Below, in pieces: positions 1-7,298 of a DNA stretch of 64,000 nt (positions are counted from its first letter, which is position 1; every line of letters starts with the position of its first letter). Location of the stretch: the NCBI GenBank assembly GCA_902763615.1, contig CACWSX010000007.1, positions 24,185 to 88,184 on the forward strand, in the 5' to 3' direction. A program made the translations under genes and the position numbers. The notes beneath the pieces were generated by a model. It did no database searches and was not told where the DNA came from. It saw only the letters and a program-made list of their open reading frames with translations. This stretch comes from an uncultured Prevotellaceae bacterium. GTDB lineage: Bacteria; Bacteroidota; Bacteroidia; Bacteroidales; Bacteroidaceae.

Positions 1-19
1 ACATTCTCATTTCTTTCAT
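1..19 (-). CDS. 5' end of a gene leaving the window to the left
   Basis: Only the first codons (reading MKEMRM) lie in the window. The ATG at 17-19 is supported by a very good upstream Bacteroidetes promoter on the same strand, about 36 bp away. An alternative in-frame ATG lies three codons further in. Nothing can be said about the product. Confidence 0.4.
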
Positions 20-54
20 TTTACACTACGTTTATATCCTTCGCAAATTTTATG

Positions 55-86
55 CAAAGTTACACATTATTACTGAAACCACCAAA
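55..86 (-). promoter_or_regulatory. Consensus promoter for the left-edge gene
   Basis: On the minus strand, TTTG (83-86), 20 bp spacer, then TAACTTTG (55-62). This matches the Bacteroidetes sigma-ABfr consensus (TTTG, 19-21 bp, TAnnTTTG). Nothing else is seen between 20 and 176 except a 24-codon open frame that I do not call. Confidence 0.6.
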
Positions 87-176
87 TTCAGACTAACAAA
101 ATGGGGGCAGAGGCGAGGATATCGACGGCACCAGCCACTGCCTGCAACTTGGTTGCAAACATCTTAATACTGCCAA

Positions 177-848
177 TTAAATATTGACGTTCTTACTTTC
201 TAACAATTTTGCCTTGATATATTCCTGGATATCCAAGGCTGAGATATCATAAACAGGCAGAAGTTCCTCGAAGCCTTTCTCTTTTACAAACAATTTGCCA
301 TTAGTCAACATCGAGAGCAAACTACGAGAACGTAACTTATGTTCAGAATGTTCCAAAGCTGCATTTATCATCTTATTGATATCGCCACCTTCTTTCAAAA
401 TAGAATAGATATCATAATAGTCCCTAAACTTCGATCGGCGAAGCATTGCTTCCATTTTCATCGCTCCAATACTCTCCATATCAGCTAAATACAAGTTGTT
501 AAGATATGGAATTCTAATCATTGAAGAGATGGCCTTACGAGGAGGAGCATAAAAAGACAGATTGACATCCTCAAAATTGAACGATACAAAATTGAAACCT
601 CCTACTTCATATTTCTTAACCTCGCCAACACTCTCAAGTTCTTTCTTGATATCAGGCCAGTTCACATCACATTTATCATTCTTTTTCTTCTGCCATATCA
701 TAAAGTCCAAGTCCTCACTTTGTCGTTTTTCTATCTGTAACGACAAAGCCGTTCCCCCAACAAGCGTAAAGGGCTTGATACATTCTAAACGGGAAATCGC
801 ATCAAAGACCTTTCCCGTATGTGGAGCTAAAGATTTTGAATGTTCCAT
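177..848 (-). CDS. AbiEii/AbiGii-type nucleotidyltransferase
   Basis: A 223-residue protein of the nucleotidyltransferase superfamily that includes the AbiEii toxins. The motif GGTALSLQ, followed about 15 residues later by SEDLDFM, is the family's GG(T/S) and DxD metal/nucleotide site. KFRDYYDIY near residue 140 matches the conserved R-D-x-x-D region of the family. AbiEii proteins are known as toxins of type IV toxin-antitoxin/abortive infection systems and are thought to transfer nucleotides to RNA. I chose the ATG at 848, which starts just after the stop of the upstream gene, rather than a TTG at 860 that would overlap it. It is the second gene of a two-gene unit with the small DUF6922-like gene. 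The partner is not a clear AbiEi, so antitoxin function there is inferred. Confidence 0.75.
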   Translation of the reverse strand: MEHSKSLAPHTGKVFDAISRLECIKPFTLVGGTALSLQIEKRQSEDLDFMIWQKKKNDKCDVNWPDIKKELESVGEVKKYEVGGFNFVSFNFEDVNLSFYAPPRKAISSMIRIPYLNNLYLADMESIGAMKMEAMLRRSKFRDYYDIYSILKEGGDINKMINAALEHSEHKLRSRSLLSMLTNGKLFVKEKGFEELLPVYDISALDIQEYIKAKLLESKNVNI

Positions 849-849
849 G

Positions 850-1182
850 CTATGCAGCAATTATTCGATTGATATGACGAGTTTCCAAACTTTTCACATA
901 GGCTTCAGGTCGCTTAGCACCAAAGTAATACCAAGCATAGAGGATATTGTACTGGCGAAACATTTCTCCTTGAGGGGCTACTCGATCCAACCAGACACGT
1001 TTCACTTTCTTATAGCCAAAAAGAGGAAAGAGCCGATTTATGTCATCAATATCAAGATATAGTAAGACATGTTCAATCAGAGCCTCATCGGAGATATCAA
1101 CCATCTTCGAAACATCGTAAGACCAGAAGCAATTCTCTTCTTTCAACTTACGAAACAAATACGCTCTTACATCTTCAATCAT
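850..1182 (-). CDS. DUF6922-like small protein, putative partner of the AbiEii-like protein
   Basis: A 110-residue protein starting MIEDVRAYLF. The C-terminal half (LFGYKKVKRVWLDRVAPQGE, then YNILYAWYYFGAKRPEAYV) resembles the DUF6922 proteins that often precede AbiEii-like nucleotidyltransferases in Bacteroidetes. The frame is open up to 1464, but the earlier residues look non-coding. The start at 1182 lies only 10 bp after a consensus -7 box, so the mRNA leader would be very short. Stop and downstream start are adjacent, implying translational coupling. By analogy it could be the antitoxin or a substrate-recognition partner; the sequence does not prove this. Confidence 0.65.
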   Translation of the reverse strand: MIEDVRAYLFRKLKEENCFWSYDVSKMVDISDEALIEHVLLYLDIDDINRLFPLFGYKKVKRVWLDRVAPQGEMFRQYNILYAWYYFGAKRPEAYVKSLETRHINRIIAA

Positions 1183-1192
1183 ATCTTCGCTG

Positions 1193-1223
1193 CAAAGATA
1201 GACAAAAAAAACGAAATCACAAA
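1193..1223 (-). promoter_or_regulatory. Promoter of the AbiEii/DUF6922 unit
   Basis: TTTG (1220-1223), 19 bp spacer, TATCTTTG (1193-1200) on the minus strand. The -7 box ends 10 bp before the ATG at 1182. Confidence 0.65.
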
Positions 1224-1306
1224 AATATCGACAGGAATTCTTATGTTTGAATCCTAATGATACCACAAACTTGGCCTTGGCATAACCCAATTGTAAATAA
1301 CTTGTT

Positions 1307-1579
1307 TCAGATAATCCTGATACCAAGAACATAGAAATGGGGAATGGATTTGATGATGTCTGACGAGAGGTCGGAATTAATGACTTTTTCGCCGCAGAAA
1401 TTGCTTGACGGCGCAAAACCAATGACAAGCTTCTCTCCAAGCGGGAAGGTAAAATTAAAGCCAAGATAATCTTTCGCCTCTTCTCCTTTCACATATTCCA
1501 TGATGACTGGCTCAACCTGCTTGCCCTTGAAATCTTTCGTGTCGAAACTGTAGGCCATGTAGCCCTTGGCATTCAGCAA
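1307..1579 (-). pseudogene. Gene fragment of unknown family
   Basis: An open frame of about 90 residues (MAYSFDTKDFKGKQVEPV..., ending FYVLGIRII) with protein-like composition. There is no ATG near its 5' end; only TTG, or an internal ATG seven residues in, is available. The frame reads back a few more codons to a stop. Its 5' edge coincides with a 31-bp sequence duplicated from upstream of the blaI gene near 4.37 kb. I read it as the truncated 3' part of a gene left by a rearrangement. I recognise no family. Confidence 0.35.
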
Positions 1580-1609
1580 TTCTTTAGAATATTAACAAGA
1601 ATCAAGAAT
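1579..1609. repeat. 31-bp dispersed duplication, copy 1
   Basis: Identical to 4366-4396 except for one base. It begins with the inverted repeat ATTCT-TT-AGAAT, which in the second copy belongs to the blaI operator region. Here it abuts the gene fragment at 1307-1579. Confidence 0.7.
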
Positions 1610-1706
1610 GAAACCAGACATCTTTTATGTGGAATAAATAGAAGAACTATAACTGCTGATTTAGAAGCACTTAACAGGTAATTCAGAAAGGCTGAACTGA
1701 AAAAAC

Positions 1707-1790
1707 AAAAAAGCTTCGCTGAGATTTGAAAAAATTCTTCGCTGGCTTTTCAAAAATTCTTCGCTGACTTTTTAATGCGAGCGAAGATTT
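1707..1790 (-). repeat. Short array of the AGTCAGCGAAGAATTTTT-type repeat
   Basis: Read on the minus strand this stretch holds about three degenerate units of the form A(n)-GTCAGCGAAGAATTTTT. They belong to the same family as the array at 29881-30010. Units here vary in A/T run length and at the second base (GTC, GCC). The rest of 1610-2039 holds no gene I can support. Confidence 0.65.
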
Positions 1791-1951
1791 ATGAAAATGG
1801 TTGTTAAGACAATAAGTCATGGTAGTTAAACAATATTGAAAAACTGCTTATGAAAAAACTCCAATGTCGAAGCAACAGAGCCGATTAGATTCCAATGATT
1901 CACGGAATCTGTCAAGTGAGTCCATAATGTATCTCGGAGAAAAAGAAATCA

Positions 1952-1980
1952 GTCCGAAAGTATTGAAAAATACTCCGGAC
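1952..1980 (-). terminator. Hairpin downstream of the first blaR1-like gene
   Basis: GTCCG...AGTATT pairs with AATACT...CGGAC around a four-base loop, about 60 bp past the stop codon at 2040. No long U-run follows, so termination activity is uncertain. Confidence 0.4.
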
Positions 1981-2039
1981 ACAAAGGAGACAGGAACATT
2001 GCACAACAGTCCTGCCCCCTTCTATGTGTGTTTCTGCTC

Positions 2040-3920
2040 TCAAAGCATATTTTGAGACTTGAAAGAAACGCTCACCATGGTAAGGCATTTTACGAGCTTA
2101 CCCTTTTTATTTGCAGGTTTCCAGCGGGGCATGGAACTGACGACACGCAGGGCTTCATCATTAAGTTCTTTATTAATTCCCTGATGCAGACGCGCACCAC
2201 TGACGGATCCGTCTTCATTGATAACAACCCAGACTGTCACGCGACCCATGGCACCTTTACCCTTCATTGCATCGGGTAATTGAATGTGCTCAGCTATCCA
2301 TTTTTCTTTATCACCTGGAAACACTGGTTCCTGCTCTCGAGACAGCTGGTAGGTCTGGTATATGGGATGACCAGGTTTGTAAAGCAAGAAAGATCGCCCT
2401 TGAACTTGACTTCCGTTAAAATGGTCAATTCTCAGCGTCTGGGTCTCCAATCCCTTGTATGACGCTTTGACAGTCGCACCGAGTGGCACTTTCATTTCGC
2501 ACCAGCCTTCATTGTTGGTCAACGCTTTCTGGTCTGTCCCTTCAATTGTCACCTCTGCACCCTTGAGTTGTCTGCCTGTTGCAGCATCCTCCACACGGAA
2601 GAACATCCAGGCTTTAGTTTTCTCCTTATATTCCTCGGGCCATTGGGCGGCTTTGTCACGTTGGAATCCTGATACATAATTCGTATAGAGTTCAATGCGA
2701 CGAGGCTGTTCACCCTGAATGAATTTCAATTCCTTAATACTGCTCATTGGCACGTAAGGAACATTATCCTTACTGATTTCCTTGCCGTCAAGCATGAAAA
2801 CACAATCTTCAACCGGGGTGTATACGTTCCAGTTGCCGTCTTCTTCAACGATACCTCTTTCAGCAAGTTTTCCATTTACTATCCATGAATAGAAGGCTCC
2901 TACAGGAACTTTCACAGCAAGACAGTCCTTCCCATCCTTGACTTTGAGGATAAGGGCAGACTCTTCCTTGGTCTGGTAGTCTGTTTTTGTCTCACACGAA
3001 GCGTAAAGCGATACTGCAATCAAGGGTAGCAGATAGGCTATGCGTAGACATTGCCAGCGATTTGATTTGGGTTTTATAATCATTGTTACTCTTTTTTTGA
3101 GGACACTATTGTTGATGCCGTTGGCGAGGGTACAGGCCTTTGTTCCCATCGCCTTCCGCATCAGTAGTTGAATGTATTGGCTCACGTCTGAGCCTGACGA
3201 GAGGACGGATGCATCGGCTTCATACTCATGGATGGTTCGCAGGTCGCGACGCAGGAGCCATACCACAGGGTTGAACCATTGCAGGGCCGTAAGCGCTTCA
3301 ACGAAGACGATATCCCAGCTGTGATGCTGTCGGATGTGTCCCCGTTCGTGGGCAAGTATCGAAGGGTTGCACGCCTCGTAGTCAATCCGGCTTAACACGA
3401 TGGTGTGCATCCATGAGAAAGGTGCGACGGGCAGGTCGACAACTGCCAGTGTCACGCCATCCTCCAACGAATGTTGCTCACTATCCTTAATCATTCGGCA
3501 CAATTGCCGATAACTTTTTGCGATATACAGCAATCGGCAGACAAGGCCGATCATGAAAATAGCAAAGATTATAGACGGTTGGAAGAGATTCTTCAGCAGG
3601 TTCGTCGTGTTTGCCTCTACAGATGGGATAATAGGATCTTCTGCGGTTGCTATTCCTAATTCTGTGATTCCCAGTTCAGGACGATCGATTTCTTGTATCG
3701 GCATTCCCGCTGATGTGCCGACCTGTGAACTTTCAACCTCTACTGTTTCATGTAGCGTGATGACACATAGAGGTAAAACAAGTGAGAGCAGGATGGACGA
3801 CAACAACACGATACGGTTCAGCCGATGCATCGTCTCACGCTCCATCAGCAGCCGATAGCAGAAATAGAAAGCGGCGATTAATACGGCTACCTTTAAGTCG
3901 TAGATAAGAAACTCTGTCAT
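2040..3920 (-). CDS. BlaR1-like M56 membrane metallopeptidase with C-terminal TonB-like domain
   Basis: A 626-residue protein. Residues 1-140 contain about three membrane segments. The M56 zinc peptidase motif HERGH is at 191-195, with the downstream HEYEADA signature. A further membrane segment follows the RVTMIIKPKSNR region. The periplasmic part has a carboxypeptidase-regulatory-like beta-sandwich (TGRQLKGAEVTIEGTD) and a TonB C-terminal-like domain (GRVTVWVVINEDGSVSGARL) instead of the penicillin-binding sensor of true BlaR1. Members of this family are known to sense a signal and trigger BlaI cleavage. Its start overlaps the end of the blaI-like gene by 4 bp (ATGA), so the two are co-translated. 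The signal sensed is unknown. Confidence 0.85.
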   Translation of the reverse strand: MTEFLIYDLKVAVLIAAFYFCYRLLMERETMHRLNRIVLLSSILLSLVLPLCVITLHETVEVESSQVGTSAGMPIQEIDRPELGITELGIATAEDPIIPSVEANTTNLLKNLFQPSIIFAIFMIGLVCRLLYIAKSYRQLCRMIKDSEQHSLEDGVTLAVVDLPVAPFSWMHTIVLSRIDYEACNPSILAHERGHIRQHHSWDIVFVEALTALQWFNPVVWLLRRDLRTIHEYEADASVLSSGSDVSQYIQLLMRKAMGTKACTLANGINNSVLKKRVTMIIKPKSNRWQCLRIAYLLPLIAVSLYASCETKTDYQTKEESALILKVKDGKDCLAVKVPVGAFYSWIVNGKLAERGIVEEDGNWNVYTPVEDCVFMLDGKEISKDNVPYVPMSSIKELKFIQGEQPRRIELYTNYVSGFQRDKAAQWPEEYKEKTKAWMFFRVEDAATGRQLKGAEVTIEGTDQKALTNNEGWCEMKVPLGATVKASYKGLETQTLRIDHFNGSQVQGRSFLLYKPGHPIYQTYQLSREQEPVFPGDKEKWIAEHIQLPDAMKGKGAMGRVTVWVVINEDGSVSGARLHQGINKELNDEALRVVSSMPRWKPANKKGKLVKCLTMVSVSFKSQNML

Positions 3921-4294
3921 TGCTTGCGTTGCTTTAATATCTCCATAATCTCGCTGACCTCATCTTCGCTCAATTGCTCATCCTTGGCAAAGAAGGATAC
4001 GAGCGAGGCAAACGAGCCGCCAAAGAATGTGTTCTGCACCTCTTTCATATACGCACGCGTATATTCCTCTTTACTGATTGTGGTGCTGAAGAGCTGGGCT
4101 TTCCCGTGTTTCTCCGAACTGACAAACCCTTTATCCTTCAATATCTTAAGGAATGTCAGCAGGGTGGTCAGAGCTGGCTTCGGCTCTGGGAACTTTCCCA
4201 TGATTTCAGACGAATAGCCTTTACTTTCTGGTAATGACCAGAGTATGTTCATCACTTGCGTTTCTGCTTTAGTCAGTTGCTTCTTTTCTTTCAT
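3917..4294 (-). CDS. BlaI/MecI/CopY-family repressor
   Basis: A 125-residue winged-helix repressor. The N-terminus (KKQLTKAETQVMNILWSLPE) and the segment PKPALTTLLTFLKILKDKGFV are the typical BlaI helix-turn-helix and wing. The C-terminal part (SLVSFFAKDEQLSEDEVSEIMEIL) is the dimerisation region. These repressors bind palindromes as dimers and are inactivated by proteolysis after the cognate M56 receptor is activated. The ATG lies 3 bp from a perfect palindrome, which suggests autorepression of the blaI-blaR1 unit. Confidence 0.9.
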   Translation of the reverse strand: MKEKKQLTKAETQVMNILWSLPESKGYSSEIMGKFPEPKPALTTLLTFLKILKDKGFVSSEKHGKAQLFSTTISKEEYTRAYMKEVQNTFFGGSFASLVSFFAKDEQLSEDEVSEIMEILKQRKQ

Positions 4295-4296
4295 AT

Positions 4297-4377
4297 TCTA
4301 AACTTTTAGAGTTTCTGGCGGCAAAGATACTCTAATCTTTTAGAACTTCCAAATGTTTCTCTCTGATTCTTTAGAAT
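4297..4377 (-). promoter_or_regulatory. blaI-1 promoter with three operator-like palindromes
   Basis: On the minus strand TTTG (4350-4353), 20 bp, TATCTTTG (4322-4329). Palindromes flank and overlap the promoter: TCTAAA-CT-TTTAGA (4297-4310, perfect), TCTAA-N4-TTAGA (4331-4344, between -33 and -7), and ATTCT-TT-AGAAT (4366-4377, upstream). The arrangement is what BlaI autoregulation would need; binding is inferred. Confidence 0.65.
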
Positions 4378-4396
4378 ATTAACAAGAATTAAGAAT
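4366..4396. repeat. 31-bp dispersed duplication, copy 2
   Basis: Matches 1579-1609 with one mismatch. It begins with the third operator-like palindrome of the blaI-1 promoter. Confidence 0.7.
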
Positions 4397-4458
4397 ACAT
4401 TCAGGCACCATTATTACACTTACAAAAGAAATGCAACAAAAAACATAGTCATATAAAG

Positions 4459-4492
4459 CCCTCGGTAAAACCCAGAAACTGGGTACCGAGGG
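4459..4492 (-). terminator. Terminator-like hairpin after the second blaR1-like gene
   Basis: Perfect 9-bp arms CCCTCGGTA/TACCGAGGG enclose a second stem CCCAG/CTGGG, about 34 bp downstream of the stop at 4526. The following U-tract is weak (CTTTATAT). It separates the two blaI-blaR1 units. Confidence 0.6.
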
Positions 4493-4525
4493 TAAAGGTC
4501 TTTGTTTATTAATGTATTTCTGTTA

Positions 4526-6658
4526 CTATTGTTTCTTCTTGGTAGTGATAACAATCTTCTTGGGCTGACCGTTCTGAGCTGGCACTACATTCATACTAAC
4601 AACATCACCAGGAGGAATGTTGGCAATCTCGGCGTCGTCGGCCTCCTTGCCATCAATCTCCAAAATATATTTTTCTTCTGGTGTGGCGGCATCCAACTTG
4701 AACGCGACGGGAACGGTATATTTCACTCGGACTGTTTCTCCGTTCTGCTTGCCAGGATTCCAACTGGGCATGGCGTTGACGACACGCAGAGCTTCTGCAT
4801 CCAACAGCGGATCAACAGACTTCACCACACGGGCGTTACTGATGCTGCCGTCCTTCTCCACTACGAAAGTTGCAATAACACGGCCCTGAACACTCTTCTT
4901 GCGAGCTTCCTCTGGATATCGTATGCTTTTGGACAAGTATTCAAACAGGGCAGCATGTCCATTAGAGAACTCTGGCATTTGATCCACAACGTCATAGATT
5001 TTTTCTGAGTTGTCTTCTCCTGACTCTTTATGCAATCCGATATAATACTCGCCAGACTTACTCGACTCTGAATATACTTTGCTGACACCTATTGTCTTCG
5101 ACTCATAGCCAACATAAGATGCGGTGATCTTGTCACCCATTGACACTTCAATTTGGAATTTTCCTTCTCTGTCCGTGACGGTTCCCTTCTTAGTGCCATC
5201 AACTAAGATAACGGCTCCGACAATAGGCGAAGATTTGTCTTCGTCAGAATCATAAACGAATCCCCTGGCGATGAATGGCTTATCATCAGCAGGCTCACTC
5301 GTGGCAGGTGCCTCTGCCACGACAATTTCATTTATCGGCAGACTACCCATCGTGACAAGATTTACAATATTCTTCTTGCCGTTCCAGTGATTCTCAACCT
5401 TCTTGAGCAACTTAAAATGAAGGATTGGAATATTGTTTTCATCAAACGGCATACCGTTCAACTTCCATTCAAAGCCATTCTTGGGAAATGCATAGTCAAG
5501 ATCAGTCTCTACCTTCTTCGAGCCCTTATCGTTTTCATAGACCGTACCTTGTGGCAGATGGACAATAATCGTCTTACCATTCATGTCCTTTCGGGTGAAA
5601 TGATCATTAAAGTCGAGATTGGCTTTAATCTTCCTTGTTTTTCCTTTCTCGGCTACTATTTTCTTCAAGTCATCCATATCATCAATGAGCAGAATAAGAC
5701 GATTATCATCAGTGAGAGATTCTGTCATATCATCTGTCATTACAGAAGGATTGAGCACCTCATCCTTTTGGATTCTTGCCGACGTTGCCAGCGAGACGGC
5801 TATAATAGGTAGCAAATAAGCAAAACGGAGCCATTGCTTGCGATTTGATTTTGGTTTCATAATCATTGTTACGCGTTTTTTGAGGGCACTGTTAGAGATA
5901 CCGTTGGCCAGAGAGTACCCGCTCTGACCAGCAGCCTTACGGATTAAAAGTTGTAGATACTGAATGTCATTGAATCCGTGAGAGATCACCTGCTGGTCAG
6001 CCTCATACTCGTGGATGGTGCGCAGGTCGGCACGGAGCATCCACATTGCGGGGTTAAACCATTGCAGGGCTGTGAGCAGTTCCACCAGGAGCACATCGGC
6101 AGAGTGATGCAGCCGGAGGTGTCCCAGTTCATGTGTCAGAAGGGCATTAGTACCCTTCTCATAGTCATTGTGATTCATAAATACCGTGTTCCACCAACTG
6201 AAAGGCGTGCTGACCTTCTCGCAAACAGCCATCAGATAGCCATCGGGTAAAGGATGTACTTTGCTTTCAGCTCTCATTCTGTGCAGTCGCCATAGTGACA
6301 ACAGCATCTTCGACAGCACCACCACGACACCTATTATATATATAATGGTTAGTGGCAGCAGCCAATTAAATGGACGTTCTGTTTCAGTGTTTGTCACTAT
6401 TGGGACTGACTCCATAGGCATAGCCGTCTCGTCTGTCGGCAACGGGAGCGTATCTGCCACAGGGGGCATCACTTCCACCGTCTGGTGAATAGTGATTACG
6501 CAGAGTGGTAACACAAACGAGGCGAGAGCAGTAGAGAGTAGCACGATACGGTTGAGCCTATGCCAAGTCTCATTGGCAACCAGCAATCGCCAGAAGATAT
6601 AGAACACGGCTACCAGCACAGCCACTTTCAGTTCATAGGTGAGAAACAGGGACATCAT
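4526..6658 (-). CDS. Second BlaR1-like M56 metallopeptidase with TonB-like domain
   Basis: A 710-residue paralogue of the 2040-3920 protein. The N-terminal membrane segments are very similar (both share the HRLNRIVLLS stretch), HELGH is at 176-180, and HEYEAD follows. The periplasmic part is longer: a lysine-rich segment, a carboxypeptidase-regulatory-like domain (GFVYDSDEDKSSPIVGAVI), a TonB C-terminal-like domain (GRVIATFVVEKDGSISNARV), and an extra C-terminal tail ending KKIVITTKKKQ. The gene overlaps the preceding blaI by 4 bp. It appears to be a duplicated, diverged sensor unit. No beta-lactamase or other obvious target gene lies beside it. Confidence 0.85.
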   Translation of the reverse strand: MMSLFLTYELKVAVLVAVFYIFWRLLVANETWHRLNRIVLLSTALASFVLPLCVITIHQTVEVMPPVADTLPLPTDETAMPMESVPIVTNTETERPFNWLLPLTIIYIIGVVVVLSKMLLSLWRLHRMRAESKVHPLPDGYLMAVCEKVSTPFSWWNTVFMNHNDYEKGTNALLTHELGHLRLHHSADVLLVELLTALQWFNPAMWMLRADLRTIHEYEADQQVISHGFNDIQYLQLLIRKAAGQSGYSLANGISNSALKKRVTMIMKPKSNRKQWLRFAYLLPIIAVSLATSARIQKDEVLNPSVMTDDMTESLTDDNRLILLIDDMDDLKKIVAEKGKTRKIKANLDFNDHFTRKDMNGKTIIVHLPQGTVYENDKGSKKVETDLDYAFPKNGFEWKLNGMPFDENNIPILHFKLLKKVENHWNGKKNIVNLVTMGSLPINEIVVAEAPATSEPADDKPFIARGFVYDSDEDKSSPIVGAVILVDGTKKGTVTDREGKFQIEVSMGDKITASYVGYESKTIGVSKVYSESSKSGEYYIGLHKESGEDNSEKIYDVVDQMPEFSNGHAALFEYLSKSIRYPEEARKKSVQGRVIATFVVEKDGSISNARVVKSVDPLLDAEALRVVNAMPSWNPGKQNGETVRVKYTVPVAFKLDAATPEEKYILEIDGKEADDAEIANIPPGDVVSMNVVPAQNGQPKKIVITTKKKQ

Positions 6659-7026
6659 TGTTTCGATTCTTTGTATGCTTCAACTTGGGAAATCAACTCA
6701 CGTAGTTCATCAACGGAGAGTTTCTCTTCCTTCAGGAAGGTTGACACCAGCCCCTTGTAGGAGTCCTCGATGTAATCATCCACCAGTCGGAAGATGTTTC
6801 TCTTCGCGTAATCCTGCTCCGTTATCAGGGCATGGTATTGATAGGTAGAACCATACTGCTTATGGCCAATATACCCCTCATGCTCCAATCGGCGGACGAT
6901 GGTGGATAGCGTGTTGAAATGTGGACGAGGCTCCTCATAGTGTTCGAGCAGTTCCCTGACGAACATAGGGCCATGTTGCCAGAACAGTTCCATCACTTCC
7001 CTTTCTTTATTCGTTAGTTTCTTCAT
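6655..7026 (-). CDS. Second BlaI/MecI-family repressor
   Basis: A 123-residue BlaI-like protein (MKKLTNKEREVMELFWQHGP; RPHFNTLSTIVRRLEHEGYIGHK). It clearly differs from the 3917-4294 repressor, so the two probably recognise different operators. This agrees with the different palindromes in front of each gene. It overlaps the downstream M56 gene by 4 bp. Confidence 0.9.
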   Translation of the reverse strand: MKKLTNKEREVMELFWQHGPMFVRELLEHYEEPRPHFNTLSTIVRRLEHEGYIGHKQYGSTYQYHALITEQDYAKRNIFRLVDDYIEDSYKGLVSTFLKEEKLSVDELRELISQVEAYKESKQ

Positions 7027-7079
7027 TTCGTTTTTGTTCCTTTTTGTTTAACATCAATGACGTTTTCAGTATCTGGCGA

Positions 7080-7125
7080 CAAAGATAACTAAAAAAATAG
7101 AAGCACGCAACTATTTTTTGTAGTT
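7080..7125 (-). promoter_or_regulatory. blaI-2 promoter with operator-like palindromes
   Basis: On the minus strand TTG (7108-7110), 20 bp, TATCTTTG (7080-7087). AACTA-N7-TAGTT (7109-7125) covers the -33 region and AACTA-N6-TAG (7087-7100) lies directly upstream of the -7 box. The half-site differs from TCTAA of the blaI-1 operators. Confidence 0.55.
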
Positions 7126-7240
7126 ATGTTTTTCTGTTAAACTCTTTAAATAGTTGTTCACCCACCTTAACACCGGTATTTCGGAATTAAACAAGGCCGC
7201 GTAGCAAATTTTCCTTAGGGACGCAGAAACTGATAAAAAC

Positions 7241-7279
7241 ACTAAACGCCCTCTGGCATGACACTAGAAGGCGTTTAGT
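7241..7279 (-). terminator. Terminator of the porin-symporter unit
   Basis: Ten-base arms ACTAAACGCC/GGCGTTTAGT separated by 19 bp, about 20 bp after the symporter stop codon. On the minus strand GTTTTTA follows. Confidence 0.7.
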
Positions 7280-7298
7280 ATAATAAAGGGAGTTGTAA

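Noticed and set aside
88-162. 24-codon ORF MFATKLQAVAGAVDILASAP
   Set aside because: Too short to support and its 3' end runs into the promoter of the left-edge gene.
1183-1464. N-terminal extension of the DUF6922-like protein to 1464
   Set aside because: The extension crosses a consensus promoter just upstream of 1182 and does not look coding.
1864-2055. 63-codon plus-strand ORF
   Set aside because: Overlaps a hairpin and the end of the blaR1-like gene, no recognisable features.
2040-7026. Beta-lactam resistance locus
   Set aside because: BlaI/M56 genes are present, but the receptors lack a penicillin-binding domain and no beta-lactamase or PBP gene is nearby.
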